NCBI GenBank assembly: GCA_016715945.1
Contig: JADJXJ010000001.1
Coordinates: 1,984,001-2,048,000 of the forward strand
Reading direction: 5' to 3'
Source: Bacteroidota bacterium
GTDB lineage: Bacteria > Bacteroidota > Bacteroidia > Bacteroidales > F082
DNA: 64,000 nt
This document shows positions 35,301-42,611 of this stretch, one piece after another. The stretch's first letter is position 1, and every line of letters begins with the position of its first letter. The notes beneath the pieces were generated by a model, which saw only the letters and a list, made by a program, of their open reading frames with translations, ran no database searches and was not told the origin of the DNA. Both the position numbers and the translations under genes were made by a program.

Positions 35301-37868
35301 CTGCTGGTTATAATTGTACACACCACCACCAGTTACTGTACCACCTTCAGCAGGATTGGCAACCAGTGTCAAGGTGTAATCAATTAAAACGAAGTTAGCA
35401 GTGAGTGTCAGATCGCTTGCCGGCATGGTGATGTTGTTAGCTGGCTGGGTTGAAACAACATTTCCGTTGCCATCAGTCCAGTTAACAAAAGCATAACCGG
35501 TATTCGGAATAGCATCAACAGCTACAACCTGACCAAAATTATAAATACCAGCACCAGTTACTACACCACCTTCAGCAGGATTTGCCAGCAGGGTAAGGGT
35601 GTAGTCAATCATAGTAAAGTTGGCAGTTACAAATGCATTGTTGATCATGCTGATGGTAGTGGTGGCACTGGTCAGGTTATTCACAGGTCCATCCCAGTTT
35701 GCAAATTGCCAGCCAAGATCACCTGTAGCTTCGAGTGTAAGCACTTTGCCGTACTCTACGGTGTATTGATTGGTCGTATTTGCATCCGGCAACAAGACCG
35801 TCATACCGTCCATTACAACCACGGAGCCCATACCACTGGTGTTCACAGTGAGTGTGCGGGTCTCGATGTTGCAGTTAACAGCGCCGTTTACATAGGTAAT
35901 GGGCAACACAGTAGCACCGACACCGGTAATTTCACTTCCGGCATTGAACACTACAGGACTATTGGCAGCACCTGCATAGCTGAACACGATGTCGAACAGT
36001 TTTCCGTTGAGGTTAACGGGGTTCACATTCTGCCACTGCACATTAAGCGTATTAGCCACTTGATTAACCTGCAAACCGGTAAGGGCTGGGTTGACGTTGA
36101 TGAGTTCCACATAAGTGAGCACCGAACCGGTGTAACCAATTGAGAAGCTGAAAGAAGAAACAATGCCTACATCAACCAGATTAACTGGTACGATAGCCGT
36201 ATTTCCGGAACAGCTGTTTACAGTGCCGATGACAGCCTGCGCATTGCTGAAGTTTTGAGCAATGCTACCATGCTGGAAGCTTACAACTTTGGGCAATCCG
36301 TTTGTGCCGGTCACTTCCGAACCATTGGCAAAGGTTACAGGCATATTGCCGCCGCCATGATAGACAAAGTGCAGGGTAACAACTTCACCATTGTTAACAG
36401 TAGCACCTGCAATGTCTTGCCATTGGAAGTAGATGTTTCCTGCACCTTGATTAACAACCCAGTTTGTCAGCTGATTTGCGCTATAACTAGCGAGCGTAGC
36501 CTGCTGAGGGTTCCAGTTGATAATCAGATCGAGTGCACCAACGGTGCCAATATCTGTTGCGTTTACAGGAACGGATATGGTTTGGCCCGCAAAGCCAGTT
36601 ACATCGGCAATCTTCATTATGGAAGTCGAAGCAGCAGGGCTGACAGTACCGTTCTGATAACTAATAGGTAGCGGCGTAGCCAGTGCATTGTTTACTTCGC
36701 AGCCGGGAAGGAATTGCAAATTGGCAGGAACCACACCGGTGTAAACGAAATTGAGATTTACAATGCTGGCAGAATTAAAGTTAGTTGCTGCCCCATTCCA
36801 TGCCATCGAAATGAGACCATTGTTATGGTTTACTACAAGTTCAGGGGCAATTGGATTGCTGAAACCGGCAAAAACCAGACTGCTTTGGTCAAATTGAAGA
36901 AACAGTGTAAAGGCAGCAACATTATTCAAGCCAGTTCCGTTGAATTGAACAGGAAGGCTTACAGAGGCACCTGTAGGTACGCTGGCTGAACCAACACTAA
37001 CAGTGCCAACAGCAGGAACTTGTGTTACTGATCCTTTGATGAATGAAATCGGAGCAACAGGATTGGGACCATAAGTTACTTCACTACCAGGCAGCCAAAG
37101 TATGTCAGTGTTAAAACCACCAACATAGTTAAACCTCATCTGGAATACAGTGCCTGAAGGCACAAAACCAGCTCCGTTGGTAAACCATTGAATCTGGAGT
37201 GTATTTCCGGTTTGATTGGCCTGAAGTGTACCAGCTCCGAGAGCGGGATTAATATTTTGCAGATCTACATACTGAAGCAGTGCTCCGGGTAGATTCAGAT
37301 TAAAGGTGAAAGAATTGACGTTATTAGTGAAATTCAGCATTTCCACGCCAATATTCACAGCGCCGGGAGCAACAGTCACATCAGCAATATCCACAACGGG
37401 ATCCGGAATCGGAAGCGTGGTGGTAATATTGCCGTTAATGTAATCTATGTTGGCAATTGGATTGATGCCGCTGGTTACTTCCTGCTGATTGGCAATAAAA
37501 GAAAGCGTAGTATTTGCTGCAGCAGTGTAGTTAAACTTCAGGTCGAATATTTTTCCGTTTGGGGTGTAACCGGCCCCAATGTCGAAGTAGATGATCGACA
37601 GGGTATTTCCATTCTGGTAAGCCTGGAAATTCGGACCAGTAAATCCTACCCTGTTGACCACTTCAACAAATTGAAGCAGGCTGCTGTTGGCTGTAATCTT
37701 GAAAGTAAATGAGTTGACAGGCTGGGTAAAATCCAGCATCTCAAACGGAACAAGGATTTCGCCAGGCCCGGAGGTGACATTGCCAATCTTTACTTTCGGA
37801 TTCTGCGCCGACAGGCTGAACGTAGCCAAGAGCAACGCCAGAATGCTTAAGTAGATTTTTCTCGTCAT
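32364..37868 (-). CDS. N-terminal part of giant T9SS surface protein 1: cohesin-like, InlB and cleaved-adhesin modules
   Basis: Start ATG 37868 opens on a signal peptide (MTRKIYLSILALLLATFSLSAQ); 1,834 residues are read before the frame ends at 32364. In order: five cohesin-like modules of about 110-125 residues ('VKIGNVTSGPGEILVPFEM...', 'VDIADVTVAPGAVNIGVEM', 'VSVGSASVPTGASVSLPV', 'MKIADVTGFAGQTISVPV', 'VIGTVNSCSGNTAIVPV'), each ending near 'ISYxNG'; one divergent and four near-identical InlB-type repeats of 75 residues; a choice-of-anchor J domain ('FSENFEGEDFPPQYW'); an about 200-residue module that is repeated later; and another choice-of-anchor J domain after a Gly-rich linker. It breaks inside the linker that follows. 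The rest is in another frame, then in 29760-32090. Together they form one protein of about 2,700 residues. Confidence 0.88.
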   Translation of the reverse strand: MTRKIYLSILALLLATFSLSAQNPKVKIGNVTSGPGEILVPFEMLDFTQPVNSFTFKITANSSLLQFVEVVNRVGFTGPNFQAYQNGNTLSIIYFDIGAGYTPNGKIFDLKFNYTAAANTTLSFIANQQEVTSGINPIANIDYINGNITTTLPIPDPVVDIADVTVAPGAVNIGVEMLNFTNNVNSFTFNLNLPGALLQYVDLQNINPALGAGTLQANQTGNTLQIQWFTNGAGFVPSGTVFQMRFNYVGGFNTDILWLPGSEVTYGPNPVAPISFIKGSVTQVPAVGTVSVGSASVPTGASVSLPVQFNGTGLNNVAAFTLFLQFDQSSLVFAGFSNPIAPELVVNHNNGLISMAWNGAATNFNSASIVNLNFVYTGVVPANLQFLPGCEVNNALATPLPISYQNGTVSPAASTSIMKIADVTGFAGQTISVPVNATDIGTVGALDLIINWNPQQATLASYSANQLTNWVVNQGAGNIYFQWQDIAGATVNNGEVVTLHFVYHGGGNMPVTFANGSEVTGTNGLPKVVSFQHGSIAQNFSNAQAVIGTVNSCSGNTAIVPVNLVDVGIVSSFSFSIGYTGSVLTYVELINVNPALTGLQVNQVANTLNVQWQNVNPVNLNGKLFDIVFSYAGAANSPVVFNAGSEITGVGATVLPITYVNGAVNCNIETRTLTVNTSGMGSVVVMDGMTVLLPDANTTNQYTVEYGKVLTLEATGDLGWQFANWDGPVNNLTSATTTISMINNAFVTANFTMIDYTLTLLANPAEGGVVTGAGIYNFGQVVAVDAIPNTGYAFVNWTDGNGNVVSTQPANNITMPASDLTLTANFVLIDYTLTLVANPAEGGTVTGGGVYNYNQQVAVDAIPNTGYEFVNWTDGNGNVVSTVAANTITMPASDLTLTANFALINYTLTLVANPTAGGTVTGAGVYTFGQQVAVDAIPNEGYSFVNWTDSNGNVVSTQPANVITMPASDLTLTANFALNNYTLTLVANPAAGGTVTGGGTYPFGTVVAVDAIPNSGWEFVNWTDANGNVVSTQPANNITIPASDLTLTANFELTYVAPFPFSENFEGEDFPPQYWNRYRLGTGSTVREWVRSTAQNHTTGGTASAFHNYGPSSQTEDGWLVTPKIQLPANRQNIELRFWSYNIWPTYYGKNSVLISTTDGTPGAAFTEVWTTPTVAQSWVETVVDLTAYAGQQIFIAFRYEGSDAHGWYLDDVTVDYEPAQFPVITVNPASLSTEVEQGMTAAQTLTVGNTGNAALDFTVAIEYVTSKSNTTPATKPNIGEGPVYGENEPAQGNAQIIPQGSKSLATRDQLYDNGPFINSPGTGPGGSDESILQNSTLGMNTLGAGIQYASGNRMADDVVVPETWNVESITVYAYQTGSTTTSTMTGGYIQVWDGDPTQGGQIIWGDMTTNRMTATGWTNTYRRSETTPGTTRPIMYLVVETPGLTLEPGTYWIDYSLAGSLASGPWAPPITINGQAVTGNAKQFLGSSQTWQDFLDTGTGTPAQGLPFIISGTTGGGGPVQWLSVNPLAGSVNAGASSSLDVTYDATGLEVGTYNANIVISSNDPSNPTVTVPVTMTVTPSTICYPEPRNLTSSVNGQNVILNWQAPELGGGGGGGGTVKLDEGFEGDFPPAGWVKLNPDGGTGWTSLNAGTTPIPGWQGGTATPAPEGGNKMAFCTWNTGGTTANDQWIVTPQITVENGDQLRFYVRYAFSSYNDNFDVRISTTSQNDPAAFTTVVAEMNFTSTTTTEWQLMSFNLTDFVPAGSQIYIGFREHVLDNFNDGSAIMLDNVYVGPATRSAQPVAYNLQSQIGRSNGQILPERGCCGLVRATMQL
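33335..33938 (-). repeat. direct repeat copy 1, about 604 bases inside giant gene 1
   Basis: Upstream partner of 31655-32259 with the reading frame intact. The two copies lie 1.68 kb apart in the same gene, so recombination between them would delete the choice-of-anchor J domain that lies in between. Confidence 0.9.
34707..35603 (-). repeat. four tandem InlB-type repeats with a 225-base period
   Basis: Units begin at the Tyr codon of 'YTLTLVANP' at 35603, 35378, 35153 and 34928, exactly 225 bases apart. Each encodes 75 residues containing 'AVDAIPN', 'FVNWTD', 'NVVSTQPANNITMPASDLTLTANF'-type segments. This is the divergent InlB B-repeat type. A fifth, more divergent unit lies just above. Confidence 0.9.
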
Positions 37869-38112
37869 TTGCTGTACTATTTTTTTGATTTAGAACTCAA
37901 TTTAGATTTTGTTGGGGTTGGTCATCAAATTTTGCGATGTGGGTGGGGAGTTTACCGTTTCCCTTTATGATAAAAAAGGCAAGTTGTATTGCCTCCTTAT
38001 TCGACTCACACTTAACTTATTTCAGGAAAACGATTGCGCATCGCAAACGGTTTTTTTAAAAAAATGCCGTTCCGGAGGACAAAGCCTCCGGAACAGCATG
38101 GGGGGGATATTC
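37869..38112. other. 244-base intergenic region between the two giant genes
   Basis: It holds the terminator of giant gene 2 (38058-38098) and the leader of giant gene 1. The leader is AT-rich and I found no perfect TAnnTTTG element at the right distance from the ATG at 37868. No gene seen. Confidence 0.6.
38058..38098 (-). terminator. terminator of the second giant T9SS gene
   Basis: On the minus strand a perfect 10-base stem (GTTCCGGAGG, 38069-38078 with 38085-38094) extends by three pairs past one mismatch and is followed by a run of about seven T residues with A's after it. It starts 15 bases after the stop at 38113. Confidence 0.85.
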
Positions 38113-41100
38113 CTATTTCACTAAAATAAGAGTTCCGTTTGAAGTATAGGTTCTGGCGTTGCCTTCTACGGTGATTCTGTAGATGTAGGCGCCATTGCCA
38201 TTGAGGTCGGAAGCATTGAGCTGAACAGTGTGGGCACCGGCAGCTTTAACTTCGTTAACCAGGGTCTTGACAGCCTGACCGAGTTTGTTGTACACAACGA
38301 TGCTCACCTTGCCGGCTTCGGGAAGCTCATAGCTCAGGGTAGCAACATTGCTGAACGGATTCGGGTAAGCTACAAGGCTCAGGTTCGACACTTCGCTGGT
38401 GTTGGCAGCACCACCGTTGATAGCAACAGTAGCAAGGCTTACACCTTCGATGGTCTGTGCGTTGGCATCAACCAGTTCGGTTGTGGCATCGAGTTCCATG
38501 TAACGTACATCGGCAGGAATGTTGGCAAGAACTTCAGCTACCAGTACAACCAGGTTGTCGAAGTTGCGTGCGTTGCGATCCATCCAGGCGATGCGAACGG
38601 TACCATTGGCGTTGTTCACGTTCACAACCTCAGCACCTTCTACATCAATCACCTTGATGAGCTGGTTGTTGAAGTTGATTCCGAGGTTGTAAGCGCCCAG
38701 CTCAGTAACGTTGCTCAGACGTACAGGGATACGTACGATTTCACCGACATTGGCATTGATCACGCCATTGTAGTTCAGGTTCATGGCCTTCTTGGCGCCA
38801 CCTGCAGGTACATAGCTGGCGTTCACATCACCACTGGCGATGAAGTAGATATTCATTACGTTGTCGCCTGCCTGACCTACAAAGTTTCCGGTGTAGTAGA
38901 AGGCATTACCAGCAGTGCCGGCAGCGTAAGTGCCATTGGCAGCAAATACGATGGACGGAGCCTGCGGATGGGTCTTCACACCAAGTGCAGATACGGGACC
39001 AGCGGCAACCTGGAAGTTAGGTACATTGTTCGGGTACATGCTGTAGCCAGGCAGACCTACCGAGCGGTACATCATGAGCAGCGGGTCAACACTGGTGAGG
39101 GTGTTCGAACCGTTGACATCAGCAACCTTCTTAGCAAATGCGGTCTGGTTGAGTACAGTTACAGGAGCAATCCAGGGGAAGTTTTCAACAATCGGGTTGT
39201 CGGCAATCATGTAGCTGGCAATGAGTGCGTCAGCTGCAGATACACCACCCCAGTTGTTCCAACCCCAGCTGCTGCCGAGTGTAGCATCGTCTTCCCAAAC
39301 ACGGAGGGTATAGGTTACACCAGGCACTATACCGACGAATTCGTAGTATCCACCAAATCCGTTGTTTGTGGTGAGCGATACGGGACCGCCTACCAGCGTG
39401 GCACCGTCGTAGAGCGCTACTTTCACGTTGGCGCTGAACGGCAGACCGGATTCAAACTGGTTGAAGTAACGTACCTGACCCATGATCTTGTTGTTCACAG
39501 CGGTGAAGTTTGCAGTCAGGGTCACGTTGTTGGCAGGCATGTTGAATGTCTGGCTTGCATTGGCAGGGTTGCCGAGGGTGATACCCGATGCAGTCCATCC
39601 ACTGAATACAAAGCCCGGGTTAGGCGTAGCTGTTACAGTTACGCTCTGACCTACAGTGTAGCTGGGGTTGATGGCGCTGAAGGTACCACCATTGGCCGGA
39701 ACAGCATTCAGTGTTACAGTGTAAGGAATAGCATCGAAGCTGGCTTCCAGTGTAACGTTGTTTGCAGGCATGGTAAAGTTCAGCGTAGCCGATGCAGCCT
39801 GAGCAGGTGTCAGGGTAACACCGGTAGCAGTCCAACCGGCGAAAGTATAGCCAGCTGCTGGAGTAGCGGTAACAGTTACAGCATCACCAATGGTAGCTGT
39901 CTGGCTTGCAGGAGCTACACTACCACCTGTTCCGGCTGTAGCGGTTACAGTGTAAGGAATCTTGGTGAAGCTTGCATTCAGGGTAACGTTGTTGGCTGGC
40001 ATGGTAAATGTCAGCGAGGCGGAAGCAGCCTGAGCAGGTGTAAGGGTTACGCCAGTTGCAGTCCATCCGGCGAATTCCCAGCCAACATTGGCTGTAGCCT
40101 CAACAGTAACAGACTGACCCACATTCTTGATCTGCGAAGCAGGTGTTACGGTACCACCAGTGCCGGCAGTAGCAGCTACAGTGTAGTCGATCGGAACGTA
40201 AACAGCGGTAAAGTTGGCATTAGCGCAGTTGATGGTATGGTTGAAGCTCAACTGAGTGATGAACAGGTTACCATCTGTCCAGTGCTGGAACTGATATCCT
40301 GGGTTCGGAGTGGTGCTGATAACAACGGTCTGGTTGTTAACGTACGGTCCGGCAGGACTTACAGAAACAGTACCGGCTGCAGGCAGGTTGATGCTGGCAT
40401 TTACACTGTAATTTTTGGTTACAGGAGCAAACTTGGCGTAGATATTATAGGTAATAGCAGGAGGTGTAAGTGCAAACGGAATGAAGTTGAAGTTGGCATC
40501 CGTTACAGGGTTGTTTCCTGCATCAAGCAGAGGAGTAGTCAGACCTGGGTTGGTAAACCATCCCTGGAATACATACTCTTCATCGCAAGTTGAAGGATTA
40601 ACAAAAGCAGCTACAGGAATTGGGTTGTCATTGACAGTAAACGTAGCGGTTGTTGGCATTACCGTACCCCATGCAGGATTGTTGGTGTTCACGTTGAGTG
40701 TATAAACAATCGGGATATAGTTGGCAACAGCGGTTTGCGACATTGTCATATCTACCCAGTTACCGGGCTGAACATTAGCTGACCAGTGGCTGAAGGTATA
40801 GCCAGGCTGAGTTACATTCTGAGTAACGTTAACCTGTACACCAGCTGCATACGAACCAGCACCGGTAACGGTACCGTAACCTGCCGGATTAGCAACGGTA
40901 TTCAAGGTATAGATAGGATATTCTGGCAGAGCGATCTCAACGAAGATTGCATATACAAACATCGGAGGATTGCCGGGAACTGCAGGAATAGTGTAGGTGA
41001 AGGTAGGCTGATCGCTTACCTGAACACCGCGCAGAATGAGATCCGGACCTGGGTCTTGGATTTCACCAACCATCCAGTTTACAAAGCGGAAGCCTGGGTT

Positions 41101-42552
41101 AGGCGTAGCGCTAAGCAGGACGGTCTGACCGGCGGTAAAGGTACCGGTAGCAGGTGTGCGGGCTACAGTTCCACCATAGTTAACAATGCTGTATCCTGGA
41201 TAAGGACGCAGATATGTACGGCTTACAGGAGTAAGTGTGTACTGTGTCTGTACAAAGTTTGCAGTCAGGGCAACAGGGCCTGCAGGCATGGTGAAGGTCA
41301 TCGGGTTAGCAACCTGCTGACCAGGGGTGAGGGTAATACCAGTAGCAGTCCAGTTAACAAATGTCCAGCCAGGAGCTGCATTGGCCTGAATGGTCATCGG
41401 ACCAGGCAGATAGTTGCCACTTGTAATGGATGTTGTACCAGCGCTGCCGGGGGTTACGTTAACGGTGAGAGGATAGGTAGGAGGTGGAGGCAGTGTGCTG
41501 TACCAGCGGGCGATAAGCTCGATAGGACCTTGCAGTGAAGGAATAGTGTAGATAGCATTTGTTGAAACCACAACACCTGTTCCGTTACCGGCACCGTCGC
41601 CAAGCTCCCAGAAATCAAATGCCCAGTTGGTAGCAGCAGTGGCGCGGAAGGTTACCGAGGAATTCCTCTGGAAGAAACCTTCTCCCTTGCGGCCAGGTCC
41701 AACATTGTTGAATACAAAGCCAAGACCACCCTGATATCCGGTTCCGGATACGAAAGCTGGTGTGCTTGTATTGGTATGACCCTGAGTGAGGTTGAGTGTG
41801 CGTGAAATTACAGTGTATTCTTTCAGATCGAATACCATCTTTAGGTCAACACCATCACAGCCAACAATGTATGTCCATTCACGACGGTCCTGGAAGGTGC
41901 CGTTAAGCTGAACATGGCCGGGGATGGTTCCAATCGGGATAGCCGTACCGCTGGCATCTTCCCATTTCCAGGGGAAGTAGTCAGGTTCGCTGTAAGTGGT
42001 AATATAGAGAGGAGTACCATAGGTGAAGTCGTGACCAGCAAGGTTGTTGATGAGTTGCTGACCGGCGCCATTCACTACAATGTTAGTGCGGGCCGGATCG
42101 CTGAACACGACAACGGTTCCTCTGGGTGCCACATTGGCAGTAGCGCTTACATGAACGTCATCCTTCAGTTTGTAAACAGCTTTCATACGCATATTGGCGT
42201 TAACCGGGAAGAATGCGGTAGGATTGGTGGTGCTGTAGTCAACCCACGATCCACCGGCATTCGGGTTCCAGATCTGCCATTTTACAAAAACATACTGGCA
42301 TTGTGCACTGATAGCCTCAAGCCTTACGCTTGTGCTAAAGTCATACTGTTCCCACTTGTAGGTAATGCCCTGGAAAGGAGTCATCTCAGTGCCGAAAGCA
42401 ATGGTCGGCGATGAACCGAATTCCTTGGTAATCTGAATCGATACCAGTGTTGCTGTTCTGCGGTATCGGAAGCAGCGTAGAGGGTGGGCTGGAACGGAGC
42501 AAAGATGGCCTGAATGTTCCAGGTGGTGTTGTGTGTACGAGTGGTCCAACAA
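38113..42552 (-). CDS. C-terminal part of giant T9SS surface protein 2: InlB-type repeats, dockerin-like and cohesin-like modules, sorting domain
   Basis: A 1,479-residue frame; the first about 33 residues (down to about 42455) are read in the wrong frame, and the genuine part begins near 'TLVSIQITKEFG'. In order: a region with 'VFVKWQIWNPNAGGSW'; about nine InlB-type repeats of about 75 residues, three of them near-identical at 39490-40185; then 'KIMGQVRYFNQFESG', a carboxypeptidase-regulatory-like strand domain; a dockerin-like pair ('NNWGGVSAADALIASYMIAD' and 'VADVNGSNTLTSVDPLLMMY'); a cohesin-like module ('VNANVGEIVRIPVRLSN'); and a T9SS type A sorting domain in the last 80 residues ('YPNPFSNVATLSYELPEAG', ending 'NGTLILVK'). 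It lacks a signal peptide because it continues from 42612-45191. Terminator follows. Confidence 0.88.
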   Translation of the reverse strand: MLDHSYTQHHLEHSGHLCSVPAHPLRCFRYRRTATLVSIQITKEFGSSPTIAFGTEMTPFQGITYKWEQYDFSTSVRLEAISAQCQYVFVKWQIWNPNAGGSWVDYSTTNPTAFFPVNANMRMKAVYKLKDDVHVSATANVAPRGTVVVFSDPARTNIVVNGAGQQLINNLAGHDFTYGTPLYITTYSEPDYFPWKWEDASGTAIPIGTIPGHVQLNGTFQDRREWTYIVGCDGVDLKMVFDLKEYTVISRTLNLTQGHTNTSTPAFVSGTGYQGGLGFVFNNVGPGRKGEGFFQRNSSVTFRATAATNWAFDFWELGDGAGNGTGVVVSTNAIYTIPSLQGPIELIARWYSTLPPPPTYPLTVNVTPGSAGTTSITSGNYLPGPMTIQANAAPGWTFVNWTATGITLTPGQQVANPMTFTMPAGPVALTANFVQTQYTLTPVSRTYLRPYPGYSIVNYGGTVARTPATGTFTAGQTVLLSATPNPGFRFVNWMVGEIQDPGPDLILRGVQVSDQPTFTYTIPAVPGNPPMFVYAIFVEIALPEYPIYTLNTVANPAGYGTVTGAGSYAAGVQVNVTQNVTQPGYTFSHWSANVQPGNWVDMTMSQTAVANYIPIVYTLNVNTNNPAWGTVMPTTATFTVNDNPIPVAAFVNPSTCDEEYVFQGWFTNPGLTTPLLDAGNNPVTDANFNFIPFALTPPAITYNIYAKFAPVTKNYSVNASINLPAAGTVSVSPAGPYVNNQTVVISTTPNPGYQFQHWTDGNLFITQLSFNHTINCANANFTAVYVPIDYTVAATAGTGGTVTPASQIKNVGQSVTVEATANVGWEFAGWTATGVTLTPAQAASASLTFTMPANNVTLNASFTKIPYTVTATAGTGGSVAPASQTATIGDAVTVTATPAAGYTFAGWTATGVTLTPAQAASATLNFTMPANNVTLEASFDAIPYTVTLNAVPANGGTFSAINPSYTVGQSVTVTATPNPGFVFSGWTASGITLGNPANASQTFNMPANNVTLTANFTAVNNKIMGQVRYFNQFESGLPFSANVKVALYDGATLVGGPVSLTTNNGFGGYYEFVGIVPGVTYTLRVWEDDATLGSSWGWNNWGGVSAADALIASYMIADNPIVENFPWIAPVTVLNQTAFAKKVADVNGSNTLTSVDPLLMMYRSVGLPGYSMYPNNVPNFQVAAGPVSALGVKTHPQAPSIVFAANGTYAAGTAGNAFYYTGNFVGQAGDNVMNIYFIASGDVNASYVPAGGAKKAMNLNYNGVINANVGEIVRIPVRLSNVTELGAYNLGINFNNQLIKVIDVEGAEVVNVNNANGTVRIAWMDRNARNFDNLVVLVAEVLANIPADVRYMELDATTELVDANAQTIEGVSLATVAINGGAANTSEVSNLSLVAYPNPFSNVATLSYELPEAGKVSIVVYNKLGQAVKTLVNEVKAAGAHTVQLNASDLNGNGAYIYRITVEGNARTYTSNGTLILVK
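39490..40185 (-). repeat. three tandem InlB-type repeats with a 231-base period
   Basis: Tyr codons of 'YTVTATAGTGG'-type units lie at 40185, 39954 and 39723, each 231 bases apart. The first two units share 'FAGWTATGVTLTPAQAASA' and 'TMPANNVTL'; the third is more diverged. Confidence 0.85.
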
Positions 42553-42611
42553 GATGAAAGCTCAAAGTACCAACCTGGCCAATAAAGTTCGGATAACCAA
42601 CAGCAGTATGG

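Noticed and set aside
34707..35603. Regular DNA repeats considered as a CRISPR array
   Set aside because: The period is 225 bases, the units are coding and in frame, and there are no short repeats with unique spacers.
38230..40593. 787-codon plus-strand open frame opposite giant gene 2
   Set aside because: It is the antisense of the repeat region; its protein is Ser/Arg/Gly/Cys-rich with no domain, and the minus strand has clear domains and a terminator.
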